A DNA stretch of 64,000 nt from Armatimonadota bacterium (GCA_016789105.1 JAEURN010000006.1:186001-250000); one strand, 5' to 3'. Numbered from the stretch's first letter, positions 6,767 to 16,247 are shown. Numbers and translations: made by a program. The notes: generated by a model not told the origin, from the sequence alone.

Positions 6767-8496
6767 CCTTCGGCCAACCGGAAGTCGCGCACCACCGATT
6801 TCAGCCTGACGTTGCCGTTGAAAACGTCTTCTTCAAGTTCGCAGATGAGATCCAAGACCGTGCCGATCCGAGTTGCGGCAAGCGCTTCACCTAGCCCAAA
6901 GGCCATCGCCGTGATATGCCGGCCCCCCGATTCCAACATCACCCGCGAGTGGGCGGGATTCCGGGTCGGGTTGTTGGCCGCGAGTTTGAGCCCGCGCATC
7001 AAAAATGCGGGCTGCGGATTTGCCTCGCCGAACGGCTCCAAGGCGGCAATCGCCTGGGCGGATTGAAGGGTGGCATCGGTGACCGATGCTTCTAGGTCTG
7101 CGACGACCCGCGGCAAAAAGTCTTCTGGAGACAAGCGGGCCGAGGCATATGACTCCAAAGCGTCCGAAAACGAAGGGATTTTGACCGTTTCCATGGTCAC
7201 TCCGGCGGCGGCGGCGTGACCGCCCCCTTTGATCAGCAAGGCCCGGTTTGCTTCAATCGCCTCAAACAGGTTGAACGCAGGGATCGATCGGGCCGAGCCG
7301 CTGGCCGTGTCGCCGTGGATCCCTAAAACAAAGGCTGGGCGACGGAACCGCTCCACAACCTTGCCGGCTACGATCCCCACAATCCCTTTGGGCCACCCTT
7401 CGGCTGCGATGACGATGGCCGACCTCGTGTCGAGGCCCTCGGCGGCAATCCGGTCGCATGCTTCGGTGACGATTCTGTCTTGCATCGACCGGCGTTCTTG
7501 GTTCTTGGTATCCAAGAATTGAGCCAACTGGTTCGCTTCGGCTTGGTCAGCGGTCGTTAGCAGCCGGAAGGCCACATCGGCATCGTCGATCCGGCCGACC
7601 GCATTGATCCTCGGGCCGAGCTGATAGCCGATGTGGCGGGTTGTGAGCTTCATGCCAGGGTCATCCAATTTGCTCACGCCGAGAAGCGAGCGCAGACCCC
7701 TCTTTTGGGTTGCTTGGATGGCCGGCAGGCCAAACCGGGCGATGACCCGGTTGTTGTCGCGGAGGGGCATTACGTCCGCCACGGTGCCCATCACCGCCAA
7801 GTCCAAAAAGTTTTGGTAGAAGTACTTTTCCTCAAGGCCCAACTCACGGCACAGGCCGAGGCAGACGAGGAAGGCGATTCCGGCTCCCGAAAGCTCCTTT
7901 CCAGGCCCATCGAATCCGCGTCGGTGGGGGTTGACCACGGCTTCGGCCGGCGGCAGTTCTTCCGGGCATTCGTGGTGGTCGGTGACCACGACCTTCATGC
8001 CAAGTTCATAGGCCGCCGCTAACTGGGTGTGGGCGGATGACCCACAGTCGCAGGTGAGCAAAAGTTTGGCCCCGGCGGAATGGGCCCTGCGCACTGTGTC
8101 GATGTGGATGCCATACCCTTCGGTTTCCCGGTGCGGCACATGGCCGATAACCTGGAACCCGGCCTTGGAAAGGAACCGGAACAAGATCGCGGCACTGGTG
8201 ACCCCGTCGACGTCGTAGTCGCCATGGATGTAAATGAGGTCGCCTGATTCCCTTGCAGCGAGCAACGTGCCGACGGCTTGACGGAAATCTGGCAAGTCCT
8301 CTGGCCGAGAGAGGTGATCCAAAGACGGGTTCAAAAAGCGGTCGGCTTGGCCAGGATCGCAAAAGCCCCTCTGTGCAAGCAGAGAAGCCACGAGGGGATG
8401 GACACCCAATTCCTGCTCGAGCCGGGCAGACGCTTCCGGGTTGCGCGGCAAGAGTTCCCAAATCGAAGAGGGTCCATCGGGCACCATAGCATTCAC
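6763..8496 (-). CDS. recJ: Single-stranded-DNA-specific 5'-3' exonuclease RecJ
   Basis: The protein has the DHH phosphoesterase motifs of RecJ: HGDYDVDGVTSAA (motif I), LTCDCGSS, and VVTDHHECPEELPPAEAVVNPHR (the DHH motif), then the DHHA1 region with KGGGHAAAAGVT. The length of 577 residues is typical. RecJ degrades single-stranded DNA 5' to 3' in recombination and mismatch or base-excision repair, using Mn or Mg. The listed start is a GTG, and ATG at 8487 three codons later is an equally possible start. It converges with the PDZ gene with a 4-base overlap. Confidence 0.93.
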   Translation of the reverse strand: MNAMVPDGPSSIWELLPRNPEASARLEQELGVHPLVASLLAQRGFCDPGQADRFLNPSLDHLSRPEDLPDFRQAVGTLLAARESGDLIYIHGDYDVDGVTSAAILFRFLSKAGFQVIGHVPHRETEGYGIHIDTVRRAHSAGAKLLLTCDCGSSAHTQLAAAYELGMKVVVTDHHECPEELPPAEAVVNPHRRGFDGPGKELSGAGIAFLVCLGLCRELGLEEKYFYQNFLDLAVMGTVADVMPLRDNNRVIARFGLPAIQATQKRGLRSLLGVSKLDDPGMKLTTRHIGYQLGPRINAVGRIDDADVAFRLLTTADQAEANQLAQFLDTKNQERRSMQDRIVTEACDRIAAEGLDTRSAIVIAAEGWPKGIVGIVAGKVVERFRRPAFVLGIHGDTASGSARSIPAFNLFEAIEANRALLIKGGGHAAAAGVTMETVKIPSFSDALESYASARLSPEDFLPRVVADLEASVTDATLQSAQAIAALEPFGEANPQPAFLMRGLKLAANNPTRNPAHSRVMLESGGRHITAMAFGLGEALAATRIGTVLDLICELEEDVFNGNVRLKSVVRDFRLAEG

Positions 8497-8555
8497 TATG
8501 GCTGAACCGCAGGCCTAACCAATCCGGTCGATCCCCAGGTCTTCCCCATGCCAAG

Positions 8556-9227
8556 TCAACTGATATCGCTGAAGACGGCCCGAAGTTCTTCAGCCCGGGC
8601 GGTGGGGACCATTGCAACAATCATGTCGCCGGCGAGGAACCGCGTGTCGCCGTTGACCGGCATCCCGACTCCGTCGCGGAAAAGGTAAACGATGAACGAA
8701 CCTTGCGGCAAGGCTATTTCCCGGACGGCGACCCCGAGCAATTTGCTTTTTTCGCTGAGGATGCTCTCGACGATTTCCACGGCCCCTTTGTGGAGGTGGC
8801 CCACCGGGATCAATTCGTCGGAGGCGATTTGCTGGTCGATCAGGCTGAAAATGATCCCCGTCGCAGATACCGTGTCGTCGATCCCGATCTCCCGGAAAAC
8901 CGATTCGTGGGTGGGGTCGTTCACACGCGCCACAACCCGTTTGACATCCCAGACTTCTTTGGCGAGTTGGCAGCAGATCAAGTTGTCTTCGTCTTCGCCG
9001 GTCACGCTCACAACGATGTCGGCCCGTTTGAAACCAGCGGCTTTTTGCACCAGGATGTCGCATCCGTCGCCGTGCATGATGTGTTCGTCGCCCAGGAGGT
9101 TGCCCAGCTTTTGGGCTTGCCCCCCATCCTTTTCAAGCAAGAGGACTTCATGGCCGCGGGCGAGCAACTTTTTCGAGAGTTGCTGGCCCACGTTCCCGCC
9201 GCCCACAATGACAACGTACATGCTCAC
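8556..9227 (-). CDS. TrkA/KtrA-type K+ transport regulator with RCK-N and RCK-C domains
   Basis: This 223-residue protein begins with a Rossmann nucleotide-binding motif (VVIVGGGNVGQQLSKKL), continues as a TrkA-N domain with HGDGCD and the VSVTGEDEDNL signature, and ends with a TrkA-C (RCK_C) domain at about residues 140-223. Such proteins gate Trk/Ktr potassium channels in response to NAD(H) or ATP. In several bacteria the RCK_C domain is a c-di-AMP receptor. It overlaps the preceding TrkA-N gene by 4 bases (ATGA), so the two are coupled. No TrkH/KtrB channel gene is present in the window. Confidence 0.88.
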   Translation of the reverse strand: MSMYVVIVGGGNVGQQLSKKLLARGHEVLLLEKDGGQAQKLGNLLGDEHIMHGDGCDILVQKAAGFKRADIVVSVTGEDEDNLICCQLAKEVWDVKRVVARVNDPTHESVFREIGIDDTVSATGIIFSLIDQQIASDELIPVGHLHKGAVEIVESILSEKSKLLGVAVREIALPQGSFIVYLFRDGVGMPVNGDTRFLAGDMIVAMVPTARAEELRAVFSDIS

Positions 9228-9682
9228 AGTTCAAACCCCTCGGCAACCGTGCCAGCGTTGTATTGGTCGATGGGTTGGAATTCGGCACCGACCATCCAAT
9301 CGCGGCACATGCCGGCCAGGAGGGCCGCCGCGTTGATGGTGAACAGCCCGAGTTTGCGATACGCTTCGGCCCGCAAGGGGTCGGCGACTTTTACCGCCAC
9401 TCGTTCCACTTTAAAGTTCCGCTTGACGATTTGGGCCGCCATCAGGTTGGTGTTGTCGCCGCGGGTCATGGCGAAAAAGACCTCGCAGGTGCGCACATCC
9501 GCTCTTTCCAACGTGTCCAAATCAAGGCCGCTCCCCAGCACAATGCGGCAAGGGTAAGTTTTGCCAAGGCGGCGCAAGGATTCTGGGTTCTTTTCAACGA
9601 CCGTCACCTCGTGTCCGGCAGCCGAAAGTTGGAGGGCGAGAGAGGCACCGGAGCGGCCGCATCCCAGGATGACGACTTTCAT
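9224..9682 (-). CDS. TrkA-N domain protein, single RCK-N module
   Basis: The 152-residue protein is a lone Rossmann NAD-binding TrkA-N domain (VVILGCGRSGASLALQL, then VLGSGLDLDTLERADV and FFAMTRGDNTNLMAAQI). It lacks the RCK_C ligand-binding domain of its downstream partner. E. coli TrkA contains four alternating domains in one chain. Here a TrkA-N protein and a TrkA-N/C protein are encoded by overlapping genes, so they probably form a hetero-oligomeric gating ring. The lone domain could instead regulate a different partner. Confidence 0.82.
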   Translation of the reverse strand: MKVVILGCGRSGASLALQLSAAGHEVTVVEKNPESLRRLGKTYPCRIVLGSGLDLDTLERADVRTCEVFFAMTRGDNTNLMAAQIVKRNFKVERVAVKVADPLRAEAYRKLGLFTINAAALLAGMCRDWMVGAEFQPIDQYNAGTVAEGFEL

Positions 9683-9732
9683 GTCCAGGCCGAACTATAC
9701 CAGTGCCCCGGCTCTGTCCCAAGGCTTGATCG

Positions 9733-12099
9733 TTAAGGTTCGCCACCAGAAAATGCTGACCTCAATGCTCGGGTGTCCACCGGGCGCCCGCTCGGGTCAT
9801 AAACGTAAAAGCCGGCGCTGGCCGAGCCGGCCCATTGACCGAGCCGCGCGGAAAGGATGCTCAGGCCCTGCTGGCTGATGACGCGCGACAACCGGAACGC
9901 GAGGCCTCGGCCTTTGGGGGCGCGAATTTCTAGAATGACGGGATCCCGCTCCAAAATCTCCAATGTGAAGAACTGTTGCTGGCGGGATGGGTCCTTGCTT
10001 CGTTGCCGCAGCAAGTCATCCACGGCGAATTCCCCCAGCAAGACTGATCGGAGATCCTGACTGATGGACCGCCTCTGCCGCTGGTCGACCGGCCGCCCAG
10101 CCTTGGAAAGCAGGAACGTGTCGATGATGCCCGCCGGCTCGCCGGTAGAGGTCGAACAGCGGAGGTTTTGGATGGACAAGTTGTGGGAGTAGAACACACC
10201 CAAGATCTCCGGAAGGATCCCAGGGCGATCCCGCATGGCAACCGTGACCTCTGTCAGGCCCAAGTCGCGGTGGTCTTGGAAATCCAAAAGCACTTCGCCC
10301 TCGGCAATCTCGGAAAACAGTCGGCTATGTTGTACGATCGATTCGCCAGGCGTGCTCAGAAGGTAATGGGCCGGCATGGCATCCAAAAACGCGGCCAAAT
10401 CCCCCATCTCACTGTTTGGCGCGTTCCTCAAAACCCGCCTCGCCGCGTCCGATTCCAAAACGTCGGGGAAGTCTTGGTTCTGCATCAGGTGCTGGGCGCG
10501 TTCAAACAATGTCAATAGGTAAGTTTCTTGGACGGGTGTCCAGATGTCTGGCCCAACGCTTTGCACGTCGCAATAGGTGAGCAGGGTCAATGCGCAAAGG
10601 GCCTCTTGGTCCGGAATGCCGTCAATGAACTCCATCACCGTCTCGGGGAGGTCGATGTCCCGGGTACGGATGGTTTGACTCATCGTGAGATGCTCCCGAA
10701 CCAGCCAGACGACGGTTTGGATGAGGGCTTCATCCAATTCCCAACGCTGCATGGTTTCGAGCGCGATTCGGGCCCCAGATTCCGAATGGCTTGTCTCAAG
10801 GACGGCTTTGCCCAGGTCGTGGAACAGCAACGCCAGGATCAAAGCGGCCGGGTCGGTCAATTGTTGTTTGACTTCCCACATCGCCGAACCGGGGGCAATT
10901 GATTCGAATTGCTCCAGAGCTTTGAGCGTGTGTTCATAAACAGAATACTGGTGCGAAGCGTCCCGCGGCATTAAAAATTCACATGCCGACAACTCTGGGA
11001 AAGCGACCCGGAATATCCCGGTTGCCCCAAGCGCGCGGATTGTTTTGGCCCCCGATGTCAAGGCTGTCACGAACTCAGGCCCGGCATCTGGCTTCAGCGG
11101 CGGGAGCGATGTGGGAAGTTCCAGCCCGATCCTGGTTGCATCGGCCAGAACTACGGCAGCCATGCCCGCCGGTGAACCTGGCTCTAGCCGGGCTTCGCCC
11201 CGCACGGCATGGGCAAACGGTCCGAGCCGGTACCGGTTTTCGGTCAAGCGCTTCTGGCTCAGCCGGTTCTGGTGGTAAATCCTCGCCATGGCGCTGGCAA
11301 TTTGCGATCCCAACTCAAAACTATCCAGACCCAAAATACGGGCGACTTCCTCCCTCCGGGCATAGTTCAGCTCGTCCAGTTGCTTGCCTGCCGCCAAATG
11401 CAGAAGGTTGCGGATCTTGAGGATGAAATCGAACTCTGGCGGGGCAGATGCCGGACGTTCCCCAATCGCGAGTCCGATCCAATTTGATGAATGAAAATCC
11501 CTCAATCCGCCTGCACCGAGTTTGAGGTGGGGTTGGGTCACCAATGGCGTACCGTGGGTTTTGTGGTACTCCTGCCGCCTCTCTTCCAGTTTTGCATTCA
11601 AAAAGTCGCTTGTCGGGAAGGCCGCCCACATGGCCCCGGCAAGGGATTGGAACGGACCGCTCGGGCCGGCGACATGGCGGCCATCAAGGAGGTTGCTGAG
11701 GCTGACGCTATCTAAGCCAGGAAGGTCGGAAGCCAGCCGGTAGACATAGCTCAGCCGCACGTTCAGCGACTTGCCAAAGACCTCGTGGGCGGTCAAGAAC
11801 ATCCACCGGATCGCTGATTCGAGTTCAGAACCGGCTTCTACCGGGACAAAGGCGATGTCCACATCGGAATGGGGGGCTGATTCTTGGCGGCCATAACTCC
11901 CGGTGGCAACAATCGAACAATCGGGAATGCCGACATACCGGTTGCGAGCCTCAAGCCATATCTCCCTCCACAGGTTGTCGTACACGGAAGACAACCGCCG
12001 GCACCACTCATCCCCTCGGGGATCTGATGCCAGTGACTCCATCAGGAGGGCCCTCTCCCGTTGCGCCTCGGAGACGGCGGTGGCGATGCGGTCGCTCAT
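9733..12099 (-). CDS. glnD: [Protein-PII] uridylyltransferase/uridylyl-removing enzyme GlnD
   Basis: The 788-residue protein has a nucleotidyltransferase domain (ATGSYGRQESAPHSDVDIAFV, with Gly67-Ser68 and Asp79/Asp81), a GlnD linker, an HD phosphohydrolase domain (LALLFHDLGKA) and two C-terminal ACT domains (TEVTVAMRDRPGILPEILG and IRAPKGRGLAFRLSRVI). This is the full GlnD architecture, which uridylylates PII under nitrogen limitation and removes UMP when glutamine binds the ACT domains. It is the last gene of a four-gene operon, and its start overlaps the preceding membrane-protein gene by 4 bases. No PII or glutamine synthetase gene is nearby. Confidence 0.93.
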   Translation of the reverse strand: MSDRIATAVSEAQRERALLMESLASDPRGDEWCRRLSSVYDNLWREIWLEARNRYVGIPDCSIVATGSYGRQESAPHSDVDIAFVPVEAGSELESAIRWMFLTAHEVFGKSLNVRLSYVYRLASDLPGLDSVSLSNLLDGRHVAGPSGPFQSLAGAMWAAFPTSDFLNAKLEERRQEYHKTHGTPLVTQPHLKLGAGGLRDFHSSNWIGLAIGERPASAPPEFDFILKIRNLLHLAAGKQLDELNYARREEVARILGLDSFELGSQIASAMARIYHQNRLSQKRLTENRYRLGPFAHAVRGEARLEPGSPAGMAAVVLADATRIGLELPTSLPPLKPDAGPEFVTALTSGAKTIRALGATGIFRVAFPELSACEFLMPRDASHQYSVYEHTLKALEQFESIAPGSAMWEVKQQLTDPAALILALLFHDLGKAVLETSHSESGARIALETMQRWELDEALIQTVVWLVREHLTMSQTIRTRDIDLPETVMEFIDGIPDQEALCALTLLTYCDVQSVGPDIWTPVQETYLLTLFERAQHLMQNQDFPDVLESDAARRVLRNAPNSEMGDLAAFLDAMPAHYLLSTPGESIVQHSRLFSEIAEGEVLLDFQDHRDLGLTEVTVAMRDRPGILPEILGVFYSHNLSIQNLRCSTSTGEPAGIIDTFLLSKAGRPVDQRQRRSISQDLRSVLLGEFAVDDLLRQRSKDPSRQQQFFTLEILERDPVILEIRAPKGRGLAFRLSRVISQQGLSILSARLGQWAGSASAGFYVYDPSGRPVDTRALRSAFSGGEP

Positions 12100-13625
12100 C
12101 GGTTGATATAGTATGCCGTTTCGTTGAGGGCCACTTTCTTCAAATCCTGGTTCAGGCGGTCATCCAGATAGATACAGAGCGGGGTCAAGAGCACCGCCCC
12201 GAACAGACTTGCCAGGGCCGCCTGGGCCAATCCATGCCGGGCAACCAGCAGGCAAAAGCGTCCAGCCGGCCGCTTGAGCCGGTAGGAAGTCACCTGGCAC
12301 AGGATCAGGAACATCCCCACAACCAACAAGCCGGAACCGATGATGGGCCAATCGCCTTCGGACCACCAACCGGCCGGCAGATACTGGGCCAACGAAACAA
12401 ACGGAGTCGAGTGCACGATCCCGAAACAAGCGACCAAACCGGCGAACAAAATGGCACAGGTTGTGCCCGCTGCCAGCGCGGCTCTTGGGATTTTGAGCGT
12501 CGGTGAAGTGAGGCTAACCGGCGGGTGAATTGCGAACAAAGCCACCGTGACCAGGATCCACAGGCTCACCAACACATTTTGCGTGGCCAGGTACGTGCCG
12601 ATCGCAATCGCCAGTGCGGAGCCCGCCGGGATCATCGGGTGGAGGGGTTCGCCAAGCCGGTGCACCGGGGCGGCGAATACAGCCAACAACAATACGGCGC
12701 ACGTGGCTGAGGCCAAGAGGAGCGATCCGGGGGCGGTTGAAAGGAGCACCGATTGTCCGCGCCGGCGGCTGGAATCCTTTTCGGCTTGCGAGGTAAAGAC
12801 CAAGGCCCGATACGCTTCATTCTCCTTGAGGATCTTCGAGGCCGAGTCGCCCTCTTGCTCCATGCCCGCGCGGATAAGTTCGGTGGGGAACTCCTCCCGG
12901 CGGAAAGTTTTGGCTTTTTGCGACCCGGCAGAGGTGAAGGGTCCGGTTGCCGCCGTTTCGCCAAGCCGGTAGCCGAACCACGAGCCGATTCGGCTGCGGG
13001 CGTTGTCACGCAGGAGCGCCGCATTGGACAGGGTTTGGTACCGGCACTTGAGACTCGGGTCATTGCTGAGCTTGGCAAGCCCAAATGAGGTGATCGCCCG
13101 GTCTGCCGCGACACACCGGAGGTCAGAAGCGACGGCCGAATGCCAGCTCATGGATGCCCCGGATTCGGATTGCAAATCCAGAAGAAACCGTTCGATCTGC
13201 GTGGACTGGAAGTCGTTCCACTGATCTCGGTTTGCCGCCCGTTGCCAAGCGGTGTCTGCCGCTTCGGTGTTCCCCAAAGCATCCTGGAAGACAGCCTCAC
13301 TCTGGCGCCAAAAGGCGTTTTGGGGATCTTGCACGGCGGCCGAACGGCAAAGTTCGGCAAGTAGCAAGGCGTTATTGTCATCCAATTTTTGGCCGCTTGC
13401 CATGCGTTCAAACGCCGCTTGCACAAACAAAGAAAGCCGGTCATCCGTGTCGGGAGGCGGCACTTTGCGTAGCGTTCTTGCCAAATGGGGCGATGAGGAG
13501 ACGCTCGGGCTCGGCCCAAAGCCACGGAACCCGTAGTTCAACCAGGGCCGGGAAAGGGGGTGCAGGTAGAGCGCGATGACCGCGCCTCCCAACGCACCGA
13601 GGAATGCCCGGAGGGCCCTTGTCAT
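12096..13625 (-). CDS. Unrecognised membrane protein with helical-repeat N-terminus, in ECF/glnD operon
   Basis: I do not recognise this 509-residue protein. It begins with a membrane helix (ALRAFLGALGGAVIALYLHP). A soluble region of about 230 residues follows, rich in Ala and aromatic positions and reminiscent of tetratricopeptide-type helical repeats (AVQDPQNAFWRQSEAVFQDALGN). The C-terminal half has about five more hydrophobic helices. Both ends overlap neighbours by 4 bases, so it is translated with the anti-sigma factor upstream and GlnD downstream. It may be an envelope sensor for the sigma system, but this is speculation from context. Confidence 0.6.
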   Translation of the reverse strand: MTRALRAFLGALGGAVIALYLHPLSRPWLNYGFRGFGPSPSVSSSPHLARTLRKVPPPDTDDRLSLFVQAAFERMASGQKLDDNNALLLAELCRSAAVQDPQNAFWRQSEAVFQDALGNTEAADTAWQRAANRDQWNDFQSTQIERFLLDLQSESGASMSWHSAVASDLRCVAADRAITSFGLAKLSNDPSLKCRYQTLSNAALLRDNARSRIGSWFGYRLGETAATGPFTSAGSQKAKTFRREEFPTELIRAGMEQEGDSASKILKENEAYRALVFTSQAEKDSSRRRGQSVLLSTAPGSLLLASATCAVLLLAVFAAPVHRLGEPLHPMIPAGSALAIAIGTYLATQNVLVSLWILVTVALFAIHPPVSLTSPTLKIPRAALAAGTTCAILFAGLVACFGIVHSTPFVSLAQYLPAGWWSEGDWPIIGSGLLVVGMFLILCQVTSYRLKRPAGRFCLLVARHGLAQAALASLFGAVLLTPLCIYLDDRLNQDLKKVALNETAYYINR

Positions 13626-14038
13626 TTGGCGAGCGGTTCGCGGAGGGAAGGGAAGTCCACTGGGCTTTGGTTTTCCAGCCGGGCCTCAGCCCTGGGTTTC
13701 CCAAAGGCCGCGGGTGAAACCGGGGCAGTCAGAACCTGGATCAGGGCCAAGATTCCGACGGCTGCGGCCACGGCGGCAAAGGCCGTCGGGGCCCAATAAC
13801 CGGCCGAACGCCGAATCCGATCCGCCCTCCACAGGGCCACAACTCCAGAGTCGAATCCCAGACTGGCTTCAATCGGCGCCAGTCCCAGGGCACCGTGCAT
13901 CGCGGATTTTTGATCGACGTACACCTCCATCCAGTCCGGATGGGATTCGACGGCCGATTCAAAATTTGAGACTTCGTTTTCAGATGCTTCAAGGTCGAAC
14001 ACGCGATCGGCCAAGGCAAAAAATTCGGACTGGTTCAC
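13622..14038 (-). CDS. Putative membrane anti-sigma factor, partner of ECF sigma 2
   Basis: The 138-residue protein has an N-terminal soluble part (FFALADRVFDLEASENEVSNFESAVESHP) that resembles the helical start of anti-sigma domains, one membrane helix at about residues 84-105, and a short exterior tail. It has no zinc ligands. The start overlaps the stop of the sigma gene by 4 bases (ATGA), the classic arrangement for sigma/anti-sigma pairs. The function is inferred from gene order and topology. Confidence 0.68.
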   Translation of the reverse strand: MNQSEFFALADRVFDLEASENEVSNFESAVESHPDWMEVYVDQKSAMHGALGLAPIEASLGFDSGVVALWRADRIRRSAGYWAPTAFAAVAAAVGILALIQVLTAPVSPAAFGKPRAEARLENQSPVDFPSLREPLAK

Positions 14039-14598
14039 TTGAACGTCCCCCCGACCGCATCCAAATAAACCGCTCGGAACTTTTCGCGGGCGGCATGGAG
14101 CCGAGATCGGACGGTTCCAACGGGTATGCCCAAAGCGTCGGCGACTTCGTCGTAGCTCAGTTGCTCAATTTCCCTCAGGATCAAGGTTTGCCGTTGATCC
14201 TCGGGGAGGCATTCCAAGAGTTCGTGGACGAGGATCTTGGTTTCAACCCGGTTGTCCGTGCCGCCTTCTCCAAGTTCCTGCGATTCAGAGGTTGGCTTCC
14301 GGCTCCGGATCCGATCCATGCAGAGCCGTACGCAGATTTTGTAGATGTATCCACTGAACGCGCGGTCGTCCCGGAGTTTGCCGATTTCGCGGAAGGCCTT
14401 GATGAACGATTCTTGGGCGATGTCCTCGGCTTCGTGTCGGTCATGGAGCAGGTTGGCGGCTACCCGGATCAAACGATCCCGGTGGCGGGCAACAACCATG
14501 TTCATCGCCGCATCGTCGCCCGTCCGCAGCCGACCGATGCATGTGAGCTCGTCGAGCTTGAGGTCAGCCGCTTGCTGCAAAGTCCATTCTTCTGCCAT
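14035..14598 (-). CDS. ECF-type RNA polymerase sigma factor (locus 2)
   Basis: Region 2 (MVVARHRDRLIRVAANLLHDRHEAEDIAQESFIKAFREIG) and region 4 (LPEDQRQTLILREIEQLSYDEVADALGIPVGTVRSRLHAAREKFR) are clear, without regions 1.1 or 3. It heads a tightly coupled operon with an anti-sigma candidate, a membrane protein and GlnD. ATG 14598 is chosen because GGGGAAG lies a few bases upstream, giving 187 residues. An ATG at 14646 would add 16 residues with no homology. It is divergent from the LptD-like gene, so this intergenic region may carry an autoregulated promoter. Confidence 0.9.
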   Translation of the reverse strand: MAEEWTLQQAADLKLDELTCIGRLRTGDDAAMNMVVARHRDRLIRVAANLLHDRHEAEDIAQESFIKAFREIGKLRDDRAFSGYIYKICVRLCMDRIRSRKPTSESQELGEGGTDNRVETKILVHELLECLPEDQRQTLILREIEQLSYDEVADALGIPVGTVRSRLHAAREKFRAVYLDAVGGTFK

Positions 14599-14708
14599 GC
14601 CTACTTCCCCTAGACGGTTAGGATACTTCTTAGACACCCAGATCATGGTGAAACGTTCAGTATCTACGTGGATTTACCGGGAACGGTAGACTCGCCCTCC
14701 GGCATCAA

Positions 14709-16247
14709 ATGCTCCCGATCACGCCCCTGTACCAAGACCCTCCGATAACTCCGCCGGCCGTTGTGCGCCCGGCACGTCGCACCCAACAGGTCGATGGCAC
14801 GCTGAGCATCGAGGCAGCTACTTGGTATGAAGACCTGGAAACCGGCATGACGGTCTTTGAAGGTGGGGTCAAGGCAACTTACGGGCCGACGGTTTTGACC
14901 GCGCAAAAGGTGACGGTAGATAAAGCCGCCGGCGTTCTGCACGCCGAAGGGGAAACCCGGATCGAAGACCCCGAGGGCAAGGTTTTGGCCGACGATGCGG
15001 AAATTCACTGGCGCGATGGCTTTGGGACGGCTTCCAACGTCCGGGTGGAAGTCGGCTACGTGAGGATCTCCGGTAGGCAATTGGAAACCTACTCCGGGGA
15101 TAACCCTAAGTGGCTCGTCCGGGACGCATCGGTGACCCTGAGCGACCTTTCGGCAGGAGGAACCCGGTTCATGGCCGATGAATTGGAGATTCAACCGGGC
15201 AAGCGCGCCGTGGCACGGCGCATCTTTTATGTCGTGTTGGGGCAAAGGCTAGGGCCGTTCCCCAGCCAAACATTCAACTTGGATCGCCGGGTCACCGGAT
15301 TCAAATTCCCTTCGATCACCAACAAGCGCGGGGTTGGGCTCGGAGTCTCATGGGATTCGAGCTTTTTGCTCGACGACCACACGGCCGGAACGGCGCTCTG
15401 GAACGCTTTTGCGGGCCAGCCTCAGGAATATCAGCTTCAATTCACCCGGTCGTTCATTGATGCGGGCAAGCAATCGACAAGGATATCGCCCCGATCCGAC
15501 CTTGGGGAACGGGCCAGCGATTCTTGGTTCGGGAATATCTCCGTTGCCACCCCCGACTTGGAATCCAGCCGGATCCGGGATCGGAAGTCCAGCCTGACCC
15601 TAGGGACGCATTGGAACACGTCGACCAATGGTCGGTTCACTAACGGGAACGAGGTTAGCAAAGCCTGGGATCTGGCCTATGAACTCGGCGGGCCGCTGGG
15701 CGGCGGGGGATTTGTCTTTACGGGCCGGGTGGAGCGGATCCGGGCAAGCGGGTCTTCGCCTTGGGTTGACCGGGCATACCTCGACATGGCCGTCCTCATG
15801 CCGCCGGTCGAGTTGGGAGGGCAATTACAATCCCATATCCGGGCCGATTTGGTCGGATCGTTCAGCAAACAGAATACGTTTGGGGCTGGGAGGGCAGAAA
15901 TCGGCCTGCTCTACGGGCTGGCCGACGGACTGACCGTCGGGGCGTCCTACATTCATGCAGTTCAGGCGGGGGATGCCGATTTCATTTTCGACCAGTTGGC
16001 GTTTGGCAGTGGCTACGTGGTGCGCGCCGATTACCAACGCGGGCCCTACACCCTGCGGTTTTTGAACAAGTACGACATCGGAACCAAGTCTTGGTACGAC
16101 CAAGAGTGGGAGATCGCCATTGCCGCCGGTTCGCTGGAGCCGTTCATGACCCGCCGGAGTTTCCCCAGCGACTACCGCATCGGAGTCCGATTCCGGATCG
16201 ATGGCTTCACCAATCGGTTGCTAGACCGAAACCTGAACCGCAAATAA
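14709..16247 (+). CDS. LptD/OstA-like outer membrane protein
   Basis: The N-terminal part (about residues 25-170) looks like an OstA/LptA-type jellyroll (ATWYEDLETGMTVFEGGVKATYGPTVLTAQKVTVD ... ILADDAEIHW-like strands). The C-terminal two thirds has alternating beta-strand character, as in the LptD barrel that inserts lipopolysaccharide into the outer membrane. At 512 residues it is shorter than proteobacterial LptD (around 780). No signal peptide is visible from the first ATG, and the frame upstream to its stop at 14649 contains no ATG, GTG or TTG. Either the signal is missing or the start is unusual. A hairpin follows the stop. Confidence 0.65.
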   Translation: MLPITPLYQDPPITPPAVVRPARRTQQVDGTLSIEAATWYEDLETGMTVFEGGVKATYGPTVLTAQKVTVDKAAGVLHAEGETRIEDPEGKVLADDAEIHWRDGFGTASNVRVEVGYVRISGRQLETYSGDNPKWLVRDASVTLSDLSAGGTRFMADELEIQPGKRAVARRIFYVVLGQRLGPFPSQTFNLDRRVTGFKFPSITNKRGVGLGVSWDSSFLLDDHTAGTALWNAFAGQPQEYQLQFTRSFIDAGKQSTRISPRSDLGERASDSWFGNISVATPDLESSRIRDRKSSLTLGTHWNTSTNGRFTNGNEVSKAWDLAYELGGPLGGGGFVFTGRVERIRASGSSPWVDRAYLDMAVLMPPVELGGQLQSHIRADLVGSFSKQNTFGAGRAEIGLLYGLADGLTVGASYIHAVQAGDADFIFDQLAFGSGYVVRADYQRGPYTLRFLNKYDIGTKSWYDQEWEIAIAAGSLEPFMTRRSFPSDYRIGVRFRIDGFTNRLLDRNLNRK

